Assembly: GCF_008704205.1 (NCBI RefSeq)
Contig: NZ_VXLC01000016.1
Location: 62,001 to 126,000 of the forward strand
Direction: 5' to 3'
Length of the DNA stretch: 64,000 bases
From: Nocardia colli
GTDB taxonomy: Bacteria > Actinomycetota > Actinomycetes > Mycobacteriales > Mycobacteriaceae
Made by a program: the position numbers and the translations under genes. The notes beneath the pieces were generated by a model. It worked only from the letters and a program-made list of their open reading frames with translations, did no database searches and was not told the origin of the DNA. Position 1 is the first letter of the stretch. Each line of letters starts with the position of its first letter. Below, piece after piece: positions 1-8,003 of the stretch.

Positions 1-261
1 AACGGCTGGTCGCCACGTCAGCGGCGACGGGTAGAGCATAACGGGCGCGGTCCGGCCCGATCCGGCCACCGACCGGGCGCCCGCCGAAGCGCAACGGCAG
101 GACTCGGCACACGCGCGCGGACCGCTACCGTACAGTGACTGCTGCGCCGAGGGCGGCGCCCCCCGAATCCACACGCGTACACCCGAACCGGGTCGCTCCA
201 GAGCTGTGGGTCGGCACGCTTTAGTCTCGTGCGAGCGGAAACGACGACAGGAGTGCAGCAG

Positions 262-1602
262 GTGCGAAGCGGCGTACTGGCTAGTTCCAGGTGGCGACCG
301 TCCCGGGTGCGGGTAGTCGCGTCGCTGGCCGCGGTCGGTGCGCTGGCCTTGACCGGCTGCGGCACCGATGTCGACGACATCGCGGTCGGCCCCGGTAAGG
401 GCTGGCCCGCCGCGTACCACGACGGGCGCAACGGCGGCAGCAGCCCGGTGACCGGCGCCAAGAAGATCGCGTTGAGCTGGACCCGCCCGATCGGCGGGCC
501 GGTCGCCGAACCGGTCACCATCGGCCCCGACGGGCAGATGTTCCTGACCACGAACACGCCGACCTGCACCCTCTACTCCTTCCAGATGGCCACCGGGCGT
601 AAGCGCTTCTGCAGCGGGCTCGGCCCCACCGCGATCGCGACGCCGTCGGTGGTGGACGGCATGACCAATGTCTACGTCGGCGACGACCGGGACAACGTCG
701 GCGCGGTCATCTCGTTCAACTACCTCGGGCAGCCGCGGTGGCGCACCACGGTGGCCGGCGCCCCGGTCTCGACCCAGTTCACCGGCGACGGAAACCTGTT
801 GACCGTCACCCAATCCGGTCAGGTCGACGTGCTGTCCCGGCAGACCGGTCAGCGCGTCGTCTCCACCCTTCAGCTGCTCGGCCAGCCGGACTTCCTGGAC
901 AACCCGAACCTCACCTGGCCCGCCGCCGGGCAGGGCCTCGACGAGTGCCGGGTCGGCGAGCCGCAGTGCCCGGTCGCGAACATCTCCGCGGTCGACACCG
1001 CGACCGGACGCTTCTTCGTCACGGTATGGAAGCCGGGTCAGCCGAACGCCGCGCTGGTCGCGCTTCGGTACGCGGACAACAAGATCCAGCAGGAATGGAG
1101 CGCCGACCTGCTGTTCGGCGGCAGCGCCACCAGCCCGACGTTGTCCGCCGACGGCAAGACCGTCTACGTGGGCGACAACACGAACCGGCTGATGGCGGTC
1201 AACGCGGCCGACGGACGCACCAAGTGGGTGCAGCCGCTGGAATTCACTCCGCGCGGGGGCATTTCGGTGTCCAGCGACGGCCTGATCATTCCGTCCGGCG
1301 ACGAAGGCTATCTGCTCGCGCTGCGGGACAAGGGCGACGCGGCCGAGGTCGCTTGGGAGCGCAAGGATCTCGATCTGCGCGGCACCCCGGTGCAGACCGC
1401 GGGCGGCACCGGGTACACCGCGGCGGCGATCGGCGCGGGCCTGAATCTCATCACCTTCGACACCAAGACCGGCACAACCATCGACTCCGATGTGCTCCCC
1501 GGCGCGCAGGGCAGCACCACCGGCACGTCGATCGGCGCGCAGGGTGAGGTCATCGTCGCCACCCGCATCGGCGAGCTGTTCGTCTTCAAGCCCGAGCGCT
1601 GA
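262..1602 (+). CDS. PQQ-like beta-propeller lipoprotein (Rv3035-like)
   Basis: Exported lipoprotein of unknown function, predicted to fold as a PQQ/quinoprotein-type beta-propeller on the outer face of the membrane. From the GTG chosen here the first 32 residues form a signal peptide ending in the lipobox LTGC, with Cys33 as lipidation site. After it come repeated propeller blades with motifs such as AVNAADGRTKWVQPL and STVVDG-like strands. The GTG at 262 has an AGGAG eight bases upstream, while an in-frame GTG at 229 has no such site and would lengthen the signal n-region by 11 residues. In M. tuberculosis a similar protein lies next to the same glucan locus (from memory). No catalytic residues are recognisable, so ligand or scaffold binding is more likely than dehydrogenase activity. 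Confidence 0.85.
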   Translation: MRSGVLASSRWRPSRVRVVASLAAVGALALTGCGTDVDDIAVGPGKGWPAAYHDGRNGGSSPVTGAKKIALSWTRPIGGPVAEPVTIGPDGQMFLTTNTPTCTLYSFQMATGRKRFCSGLGPTAIATPSVVDGMTNVYVGDDRDNVGAVISFNYLGQPRWRTTVAGAPVSTQFTGDGNLLTVTQSGQVDVLSRQTGQRVVSTLQLLGQPDFLDNPNLTWPAAGQGLDECRVGEPQCPVANISAVDTATGRFFVTVWKPGQPNAALVALRYADNKIQQEWSADLLFGGSATSPTLSADGKTVYVGDNTNRLMAVNAADGRTKWVQPLEFTPRGGISVSSDGLIIPSGDEGYLLALRDKGDAAEVAWERKDLDLRGTPVQTAGGTGYTAAAIGAGLNLITFDTKTGTTIDSDVLPGAQGSTTGTSIGAQGEVIVATRIGELFVFKPER

Positions 1603-1690
1603 CCGCCCACGTGTGCCCGCGAGGCTGGCGTTGCCGCGCAAGTATTGGTGCGGCGCACACGAGATTGCCAGCGAAAAGGTGCGCATCGGG

Positions 1691-2653
1691 CTAACTACTG
1701 CGCGGCGTATCGATGACCGAGCCGATGGGGCGCGGACGGTGGGCCGTGCGAGCGATGGCGCGACGGAATCGGGCGTCGAGAGTGGCCGGGGTGTCCAGAT
1801 CGGACCAGGTCCAGCGGGCGACTTCCCAACCGAGGTCGCGAAGGCGGTCCTCGCGCAGCTTTTCGCGGTAGAGCGTCCTCCCGGGGTCTTCGCCCGGGTT
1901 CAACTCACTGCCGTATTTCACCTTGCCGTCGAACTCGCCGATGATGCCCAGTTCGTCGAAGCAAAAGTCGACACGCGCGACGAATCTGCCGGCGTCGTCA
2001 AGGATCGTCGTCTGGAGTTCCGGTGATGGTAGGTCGAGGTCATTGAGGACGACCCGGCTGCGCGACTCACCGATACTTTCGCTGCGCCCGTCGAGCATTC
2101 CGATCGCACGCAGAGCGGCCCGATAGCCGGGACGTCTCGCCGCGTAAGTGAGTGCCCGACAGAAGGATTCGCGAGTTGATCCGAATTGCCGCGCGGCCGC
2201 GTCACCGATCGCTACCGCCTGTTGCAATCCGACGTTGCGTGCGATGTCGGCAATTGTGCGCGCCGGTGACAGAACGAGCAGCGACCCGACCTCGGCGACA
2301 TCCTCGTCTTCGAACGGAGCGCAATGTACGTGCAAGTGCTTCCCGCGATGTCCACCGCCGCTGCGCTGCCGGGTGACATGCACTGTGTCGAGCGGCAATC
2401 CCCACAGCGGTAGCCCGTGGACGGCGGCTGCGGACTGGTGGCTGATCACGGCCGGCGCAGACAGATGCCCTGCCGTCGCATGAACAAGCACGTGGTAACG
2501 CGCTTCTTGATCCATCGCCCGGTATGACTCGGCCTCCAGATATGCCCCTGGCCGCAGCCGGAGCAAACCGCATCGAGCAATCAATCTCCGCAACTCACCG
2601 TCACTGAATCCCTTCGCCAACGCATCACGTCGCTGTATCGGTGTCGCCTCCAT
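1691..2653 (-). CDS. AbiEi-type N-terminal / DUF559-like C-terminal orphan protein
   Basis: Belongs to a common actinobacterial family usually annotated as type IV toxin-antitoxin AbiEi-like or DUF559 protein. The first 40 residues (RRDALAKGFSDGELRRLIAR...LRLRPGAYL) look like the winged-helix N-terminus of AbiEi antitoxins. The C-terminus (about residues 230-300) has the DUF559/Vsr-like endonuclease-fold pattern VDFCFDELGIIGEFDGKVKY followed by REDRLRDLGWEVARWTW. I start at the ATG at 2653; the frame stays open a further 39 codons upstream, but those residues are low-complexity and reach into the repeat-rich gap. No AbiEii nucleotidyltransferase lies beside it, so a classical toxin-antitoxin pair is not supported. 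It converges with the propeller lipoprotein gene. Confidence 0.75.
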   Translation of the reverse strand: MEATPIQRRDALAKGFSDGELRRLIARCGLLRLRPGAYLEAESYRAMDQEARYHVLVHATAGHLSAPAVISHQSAAAVHGLPLWGLPLDTVHVTRQRSGGGHRGKHLHVHCAPFEDEDVAEVGSLLVLSPARTIADIARNVGLQQAVAIGDAAARQFGSTRESFCRALTYAARRPGYRAALRAIGMLDGRSESIGESRSRVVLNDLDLPSPELQTTILDDAGRFVARVDFCFDELGIIGEFDGKVKYGSELNPGEDPGRTLYREKLREDRLRDLGWEVARWTWSDLDTPATLDARFRRAIARTAHRPRPIGSVIDTPRSS

Positions 2654-2910
2654 CCGCCCATAGTGCTCCCCCCGCCGCGCCCCCAACCGCCGAAAACCGC
2701 CCCCTGTGCACAACCGCCCACCTGTGGATAACGTTGGCCCCGCGCACATTTCGACGTCACGCGCATTCAATTGTCAGCAATTTCGCGCGCAGCGGGACAA
2801 TCCGTGCGCGGCATCCGCCGCACGCAACGACGTGCGCGTTGCGAGGACGACTCGTGCGCGTCGGGTCCTGGGTTGCAGTCATTCGCCTGCAGCGCGCGGA
2901 TCGTTCTGTC

Positions 2911-3067
2911 GCGCACGATTTCGCTAGCAGGTTCGTGCGCGGCGGGATGGAACGTGCGCGGCGGGATGGAACGTGCGCGGCGGGATGGAACGTGCGCGGC
3001 GGGATGGAACGTGCGCGGCGGGATGGAACGTGCGCGGCGGGGCGGAACGTGCGCGGCGGGGGTGCTC
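2911..3067. repeat. 19-bp tandem repeat array A1
   Basis: Unit GTGCGCGGCGGGATGGAAC repeats with an exact 19-bp period from 2935: five perfect copies, one variant (GGCGGAAC end) at 3030-3048 and a partial copy after it. The preceding segment from 2911 (GCGCACGATTTCGCTAGCAG) is itself duplicated upstream of the second array at 3136. Nineteen is not a multiple of three, so the open frames across it are by-products. No gene is supported in 2654-3250 apart from these arrays. Confidence 0.9.
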
Positions 3068-3135
3068 ACCAGCGGTCGGGCAGCGCGGAAGGCGCCGCGC
3101 CGTGTTGCGATGTGCCGCGCATCGTTTGTCGTGCT

Positions 3136-3235
3136 GCGCACGATTTTGCTGGCAAGGACGTGCGCGGCGGGATGGAACGTGCGCGGCGGGATGGAACGTG
3201 CGCGGCGGGATGGAACGTGCGCGGGGGGAGGGGGT
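3136..3235. repeat. 19-bp tandem repeat array A2
   Basis: Second copy of the same module: leader GCGCACGATTTTGCTGGCAA from 3136, then three perfect 19-bp units at 3160-3216 and a degenerate partial copy. Leader plus array are about 225 bp downstream of the matching leader of array A1, so the whole leader-plus-array unit was duplicated and the unit number then diverged (six against three). Confidence 0.88.
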
Positions 3236-3250
3236 GTGCGCGGCGGCGGC

Positions 3251-4510
3251 CTAGAGCGGCTTCGGATCGCGTTCGGGGAGTGGGCGTTCGACGATGCTCG
3301 GCCGGCCGAGCGGATTGCGGACGCGGCGCTTGGCGGAGTGGTAGACCTGCGCGGTTTCGGCGGCGACCACATCCCAGGCGAAATCCGCGGTGAGGCGTTC
3401 GCGGGCGGCGTAGGCGCGGTCTTGCGCGGCGACCGGGTCGTCGAGGGTGGCGCGGGCCGCCTCGACCAGGCCGTCGACGTCGGCGGGGGCGAACGAGGCG
3501 CCGGTGACGCCGTCGATGACCGCCTCGCCGAGTCCGCCCGCGGTCGAGGTGATCAGCGGGGTGCCCGCGGCGGCGGCCTCGAGCGCGACGATGCCGAAGG
3601 GTTCGTAGCGGCTCGGCAGCACGATGGCGTCGGCGCCGTGCAGCCAGCCGAGGAGCTGGGCATGGTCGAGTTGCCCGGCGAAGTTCACCGCGCGGGCCAC
3701 CCGGTGCACGCGGGCGCGCTCGCGCAGCCACTCGAACTGGGTGCCGATGCCGGCGATGGTCAGCGTGGTGCCGGGGTGCGCGCGGCGGATGCGCGGTAGC
3801 GCGGCGATCGCGTCCTGCACGCCCTTCTCGTATTCGAGCCGGCCGACATAGAGCAGCCGCGGCGGTCCGGTGCGCGGCGAGCGCGGCCGAAAGGTCCACG
3901 CGCCCACGTCGATTCCGTTGCGGATCACCGTCATCGGCACCCGCTCCGGGCCGTAGAGGCGTTCCACCTCGTCCTGCATCGAGGTCGAGCAGGTGATCAG
4001 CGCGTCGGATTCGTTGGCCAGCCACCACTCGACCGAATGCACCTGCCGGTTGACCTTGCCCGCGACCCAGCCGCTGTGCCGGCCGGCCTCGGTGGCGTGA
4101 ATGGTCGACACCAGCGGCACGTCGTAGTACTCGGCCAGCGCGATGCCGGGGTGCGCGACCAGCCAGTCGTGCGCGTGCACCACGTCCGGCGCCCAGCCGT
4201 CACCGATGCCCGGCTTGCCCAGCGCGATGCCGGCCCGCACCATCGCGTGGCCCATGGCCAGCGTCCAGGCCAGCATGTCCTCGCCGAAATCGAAGACCGG
4301 CGGGTCCTCCGCGACCGCGACCACCAGCACACCCTCGGCGATGAAGGAGTGGGTGGGATGGGTCGAGGAGTCGGTGCCGGAGGGGCGGCGCGCCAGCACG
4401 ACCACCTCGTGGCCCGCTACGGCCAGCTCGGTCGCCAGGTGATGCACATGCCTGCCCAGCCCGCCGACCACGACCGGCGGGTACTCCCACGACACCATCA
4501 AGATCTTCAT
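3251..4510 (-). CDS. GT4 alpha-1,4-glucosyltransferase (Rv3032-like)
   Basis: Retaining GT4 (GT-B fold) glycosyltransferase of 419 residues, predicted to elongate cytoplasmic alpha-1,4-glucans (glycogen, methylglucose lipopolysaccharide) from a nucleotide-activated glucose. The acceptor-side loop VGGLGRHVHHL (GGLG at 16-19) and HAHDW (112-116) are typical of bacterial glycogen-synthase-like enzymes. The donor-binding EX7E motif is EPFGIVALE at 303-311, after RLEYEKG. Its ATG overlaps the TGA of the GH57 branching enzyme by four bases (ATGA), so the two are probably translationally coupled. Rv3032, the likely orthologue in the same gene order, makes methylglucose lipopolysaccharide and contributes to glycogen (known family data). 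Substrate assignment here is by orthology. Confidence 0.93.
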   Translation of the reverse strand: MKILMVSWEYPPVVVGGLGRHVHHLATELAVAGHEVVVLARRPSGTDSSTHPTHSFIAEGVLVVAVAEDPPVFDFGEDMLAWTLAMGHAMVRAGIALGKPGIGDGWAPDVVHAHDWLVAHPGIALAEYYDVPLVSTIHATEAGRHSGWVAGKVNRQVHSVEWWLANESDALITCSTSMQDEVERLYGPERVPMTVIRNGIDVGAWTFRPRSPRTGPPRLLYVGRLEYEKGVQDAIAALPRIRRAHPGTTLTIAGIGTQFEWLRERARVHRVARAVNFAGQLDHAQLLGWLHGADAIVLPSRYEPFGIVALEAAAAGTPLITSTAGGLGEAVIDGVTGASFAPADVDGLVEAARATLDDPVAAQDRAYAARERLTADFAWDVVAAETAQVYHSAKRRVRNPLGRPSIVERPLPERDPKPL

Positions 4511-6084
4511 GCATGTCCTTCTGCGCTGGACGCGGCGTGCTCGGCAGCCGCGGCGAAGCTTCCTCCGGACCCGGCGCTCCCGAGTCGTCGCGCGTCCACA
4601 CCGGGGAAGAGTCCGTCAGCCGACCCCCATCCTGCCGCCAACTGCTGTGCTTTCGCGAGTTGACCCGCTCCGACGGCGGCCGCGATCTCCCGCACGGCGT
4701 GCGCGTGCCGGTGCGCGCGATCGCGCGCGTAGCCCGCGGCGGAGTCCTTGCTGACCATGAACGCCCAGTCGCTGGACACGGTGAGGATGGCCTCGCGCAG
4801 CAACTGATCGGCGACGTTGTCGCGCAGCGCGAGCGCGCCGTCGGCCGGGCGCATCTTGTCGACCGTGTCCAGGGTGAGCCGCACGATGTCGTCGTTGAGT
4901 TCGACCAGGTCCTGCACCTGATCCCCGGCCCAGACCCGCCAGTCCTTGCCCGAACCCCACGAAGAATCGGCCAAAGGCACCGGCTCCCCGACGAATCCGC
5001 GTTCCCGCGCGTCGGCCAGCGTGCCGACATCGACACCGGCTTCAGGCAGCGCCCGCAACACCTGGGCCAACCACTGCGGGCCCTCGTGCCACCAGTGACC
5101 GAACAGCTCGGTGTCGAACGCGGCCACCACCAGCGCGGGCCTGCCGATCCGCGCGGATTCGCTGACCAGTCGCTCGCGCACGGTCTGGACGAAGTCGTCG
5201 ACATCGCGGCCGATCGCCGCGGCCGCGAGTTCCGGGTCGTACGGGGCCTTGTCCGGACCGGCCACGGTCTTGCCGGTGACCCGGGACGGCTTGAGACCCG
5301 TCGCGTGGTCGTAGTGATGAAAGTCACGGTAGGCGCTCTGGCCCGGGTAGCCCGATTTCGGCGACCAGACCCGGTAGCTCACCTGCAGATCACGGCCAAA
5401 AGCGACCACATCGGACTCGCGGACCGGGCGGCCGAGGGTGGTGTCGCCGCGCAGTGCGGGTCCGTCGACCATGAAATGGGTCACACCAGCGTCGGCGTAA
5501 CCGATCTCCATGCCCGGTGTGTAGCCGCATTCCGGCGCCCAGATGCCGGTCGGCGTGTGCCCCCAGCGATGACGCGCGTCGCTCAGTCCCTCGGTGAGCT
5601 GGAACTGGCGCAGTCGCGGATCGAGCAGCGGCTGGAACGGGTGCGCCAGTGGGCCGCCGAGCAATTCGATGGTCTCGGCGTCGATCAGCTCGCGCCAGAC
5701 CGGCGCCGCGCCGTGCCGCCAGTGCTGCTCGAAATCCGCCAGAGCCGCTGTGGCCAAACGATGTTCGTGCCGGCCGAGGGCGATGTTGCCGGCCATCGCC
5801 GCCTCGTCGGCGCGCAGCTGCCAGTTGCCGAGCCAGTGGTGCATGCCGGCCAGGCAGTGCGGGTCGTCCAGCTGGGCCGCCAGCACCGGCGTGATGCCGA
5901 GGCTGAGCAGATGCGAACGCCCTTCGGCGGCAAGCGTTCTCAGCACCTCGGCGACCGGGAGGTAAGACGCCGCCCAGGATTGGTAGAGCCATTCCTCGCC
6001 GACCGGCCAGCGGCCGTGGTGGGCGAACCAGGGCAGATGGGAGTGCAGGACCAGGCTGAACTGGCCGGGAACCGCCTTGTTCAA
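4507..6084 (-). CDS. GH57 1,4-alpha-glucan branching enzyme (Rv3031-like)
   Basis: GH57 branching enzyme that introduces alpha-1,6 branches in alpha-1,4-glucans. It has HSH at 14-16 (HSHLPW), the nucleophile motif WAPECG with Glu185, and the acid motif AFDTELFGHWW with Asp324, followed by the helical DUF1957 region. The open frame runs 37 codons further upstream (to 6195), but that part is antisense-like arginine-rich sequence inside the methyltransferase gene. The only sensible start is TTG at 6084, which overlaps the methyltransferase stop as TTGA. This gives 525 residues, close to the mycobacterial size. It is the middle gene of a methyltransferase-GH57-GT4 operon, a set known for methylglucose lipopolysaccharide synthesis. 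Confidence 0.92.
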   Translation of the reverse strand: MNKAVPGQFSLVLHSHLPWFAHHGRWPVGEEWLYQSWAASYLPVAEVLRTLAAEGRSHLLSLGITPVLAAQLDDPHCLAGMHHWLGNWQLRADEAAMAGNIALGRHEHRLATAALADFEQHWRHGAAPVWRELIDAETIELLGGPLAHPFQPLLDPRLRQFQLTEGLSDARHRWGHTPTGIWAPECGYTPGMEIGYADAGVTHFMVDGPALRGDTTLGRPVRESDVVAFGRDLQVSYRVWSPKSGYPGQSAYRDFHHYDHATGLKPSRVTGKTVAGPDKAPYDPELAAAAIGRDVDDFVQTVRERLVSESARIGRPALVVAAFDTELFGHWWHEGPQWLAQVLRALPEAGVDVGTLADARERGFVGEPVPLADSSWGSGKDWRVWAGDQVQDLVELNDDIVRLTLDTVDKMRPADGALALRDNVADQLLREAILTVSSDWAFMVSKDSAAGYARDRAHRHAHAVREIAAAVGAGQLAKAQQLAAGWGSADGLFPGVDARRLGSAGSGGSFAAAAEHAASSAEGHA

Positions 6085-6899
6085 GGCTTCACCGCGATGG
6101 CGACCAGATCCAGGCTCGCGTCGATGTCGTCGGCGATCAGGGCGAAGTCGTCGATGGTGACGGCGGCGACGTCGGCGGTGAGGTCGGCCGGCCACGGTTC
6201 GCCGGCCAGCGCGCGCTCGATCTGCGCGTCGATGAACGAGCCACCGTGCTTGGCGTCCAACGCTTTCAGGCTCGCGCCGTGGTGCACGCCGGTCATCTGC
6301 GCGACCTCGAAGCCCGCGTCGAGCAGCAGTTCGGTCAGCTCGGCGGCGTTGAGCTCACGGGTGTGGAACGGGTTGAGCGGGGTGTCGCGGCCGGGGGAGA
6401 AGGTGATCCGGTTCGGCGTGCTGATCAGCAGCTCGCCGCCGGGGCGCAGCACCCGCAGGCACTCGCGCAGGAACTGGCCCTGGTCCCAAAGATGTTCGAT
6501 CACTTGGAAATTCACCACGACGTCGACCGAGGCGTCGGGCAGCGGCAGTGCGGCCAGGTTGCCCTGGATCATCTCCACCCGCGGGTACCGCGCGCGCACG
6601 TGCTCGACCGCGCCGGTGTCGTAGTCCACGCCGGTGACCTTGGTGGCCACCGAGGCGATCATGTCCGCGCCGTAGCCTTCGCCGGAACCGGCCTCCAGCA
6701 CGGTTTTTCCGGCGCAGCGGTCGAGCAGGCGGGCATAGGCGATCTCGTGTCTGCGGAACCAGTAGTTCTCCTCGGCAATGCCGGGGACGGTCCGTTCGCC
6801 GGTCAACGGCAGCGGTTCGACGGCGCCGATGGCGGTCGCCGGGGCGCCGGTCATACCCGTCGGGTCGTCCACTGCGGCAGGGATCACAGCCTCGCTCAT
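6081..6899 (-). CDS. SAM-dependent class I methyltransferase (Rv3030-like)
   Basis: Rossmann-fold methyltransferase of 272 residues. Motif I is LEAGSGEGYG at about 68-77, an acidic residue ends the second strand (VTGVDYD), and the PLPDASVDVVV segment and CLRVLRPGG motif follow. It is first in a three-gene operon with glucan branching and glucosyltransferase enzymes, and the mycobacterial orthologue Rv3030 sits in the methylglucose lipopolysaccharide cluster, so sugar O-methylation is the best guess. Start: ATG at 6899 follows GGAG only two bases upstream, and an in-frame GTG directly precedes it at 6902. The first 30 residues are poorly conserved in character. Transcription probably starts in the divergent region shared with etfB. 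Confidence 0.88.
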   Translation of the reverse strand: MSEAVIPAAVDDPTGMTGAPATAIGAVEPLPLTGERTVPGIAEENYWFRRHEIAYARLLDRCAGKTVLEAGSGEGYGADMIASVATKVTGVDYDTGAVEHVRARYPRVEMIQGNLAALPLPDASVDVVVNFQVIEHLWDQGQFLRECLRVLRPGGELLISTPNRITFSPGRDTPLNPFHTRELNAAELTELLLDAGFEVAQMTGVHHGASLKALDAKHGGSFIDAQIERALAGEPWPADLTADVAAVTIDDFALIADDIDASLDLVAIAVKP

Positions 6900-7055
6900 C
6901 ACTCCGACGTTACTGGTACTGAAGGTTTGCGGGATACCCGCACCCGTTCACCGGGATGCCCGTACCCAGTGTGGATGGGCCGTTCGGCGGGGGTCGCGTG
7001 GGTGGGCTCCAGCCCGGCACGATATCGCTGGGTCTGGCGTTGTGAGAGAGAAGCG

Positions 7056-7081
7056 GTTAAGTTACCCACGAGTAACTTAAC
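7056..7081. promoter_or_regulatory. Perfect 10-6-10 palindrome, putative repressor operator for etfBA
   Basis: GTTAAGTTAC at 7056-7065 is matched exactly by GTAACTTAAC at 7072-7081 with spacer CCACGA. It immediately precedes a TAGGGT hexamer (7083-7088) that fits an actinobacterial -10, so the palindrome would occupy the -35/-10 spacer of the etfB promoter. It also lies about 160 bp upstream of the divergent methyltransferase gene. The regulator is not encoded beside it. Confidence 0.7.
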
Positions 7082-7181
7082 GTAGGGTAGTGTCACGCCC
7101 TGAGCTACTCACACGGACGTACGGCGCCGCCTGTGCGACCACTCCATACGTGTAACCAGAACAGGAGGTCGACGAAGACCG

Positions 7182-7967
7182 ATGCCGAACATCGTCGTAC
7201 TCATCAAGCAGGTTCCCGACACCTGGTCCGAGCGCAAGCTGACCGATGGTGACTACACCCTCGATCGCGAAGCCGCCGACGCCGTCCTCGACGAGATCAA
7301 CGAGCGCGCCGTCGAAGAAGCGCTGCTGATCAAGGAGGCGCAGGGCGGCGAGGTCACCGTCCTGGCCGCCGGTCCGGACCGGGCCACCGAGGCCATCCGC
7401 AAGGCGCTGTCCATGGGCGCCGACAAGGCCATCCACATCAACGACCCGGCGATCCACGGCTCCGACGCCGTGCAGACCGCCTGGGTGCTGGCGAGCGCGC
7501 TCGGCCAGGTCGAGGGTGTCGAGCTGGTCATCGCGGGCAACGAGGCGACCGACGGTCGCGCCGGTGCGGTCCCCGCGATCATCGCCGAGTACCTTGGCCT
7601 GCCGCAGCTCACGCACCTGCGCAAGCTCACCATCGACGGCGACAAGGTCACCGGCGAGCGCGAGACCGATGATGGCGTCTTCAAGCTGGAGGCCACCCTC
7701 CCGGCCATCGTCAGCGTGACCGAGAAGATCAACGAGCCGCGCTTCCCCTCCTTCAAGGGCATCATGGCCGCGAAGAAGAAGGAAGTGCAGACCTTCACGC
7801 TGGCCGATCTGGGCGTCGACCCGTCGACCGTCGGTGTCGCGAACGCGGGCACCACCGTCACCGGAGCCACCCCGAAGCCGCCGCGTACCGCGGGCGAGAA
7901 GATCGCGGACGAGGGCGACGGCGGCACCAAGATCGCCCAGTACCTCGTCGGTCAGAAGATCATCTGA
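7182..7967 (+). CDS. etfB: Electron transfer flavoprotein beta subunit
   Basis: Beta subunit (FixA family, 261 residues) of the FAD/AMP-containing electron transfer flavoprotein that accepts electrons from acyl-CoA dehydrogenases and passes them to the quinone pool. Family landmarks are the N-terminal VVLIKQVPDTW, the AMP-binding-side region IAGNEATDGRAGAVPAIIAEYLGLPQ, and the C-terminal recognition-loop region with FPSFKGIMAAKKK. AGGAGGT lies about ten bases before the ATG. It is followed after 36 bases by etfA, as in mycobacteria (Rv3029c-Rv3028c). The palindrome at 7056-7081 suggests repressor control, plausibly linked to fatty-acid use. Confidence 0.97.
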   Translation: MPNIVVLIKQVPDTWSERKLTDGDYTLDREAADAVLDEINERAVEEALLIKEAQGGEVTVLAAGPDRATEAIRKALSMGADKAIHINDPAIHGSDAVQTAWVLASALGQVEGVELVIAGNEATDGRAGAVPAIIAEYLGLPQLTHLRKLTIDGDKVTGERETDDGVFKLEATLPAIVSVTEKINEPRFPSFKGIMAAKKKEVQTFTLADLGVDPSTVGVANAGTTVTGATPKPPRTAGEKIADEGDGGTKIAQYLVGQKII

Positions 7968-8003
7968 TTTCGCCGGTCTGAGACTGCTTAGGAGAGAACA
8001 CAA

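Noticed and set aside
2641..3799. Long plus- and minus-strand frames over the 19-bp arrays (for example 2641-3393, 2767-3372, 2771-3799)
   Set aside because: They are periodic products of a 19-bp repeat read in all frames (19-residue peptide periods), with no family match and no ribosome site.
4513..6624. 703-residue frame opposite the GH57/GT4 operon
   Set aside because: Antisense shadow in high-GC DNA. GH57 catalytic motifs on the minus strand show which frame is real.
6899..7096. 65-residue minus-strand frame beginning MTLPYVKLL
   Set aside because: It starts near the etfBA promoter palindrome and ends at the methyltransferase start; no ribosome site and no conservation are seen.
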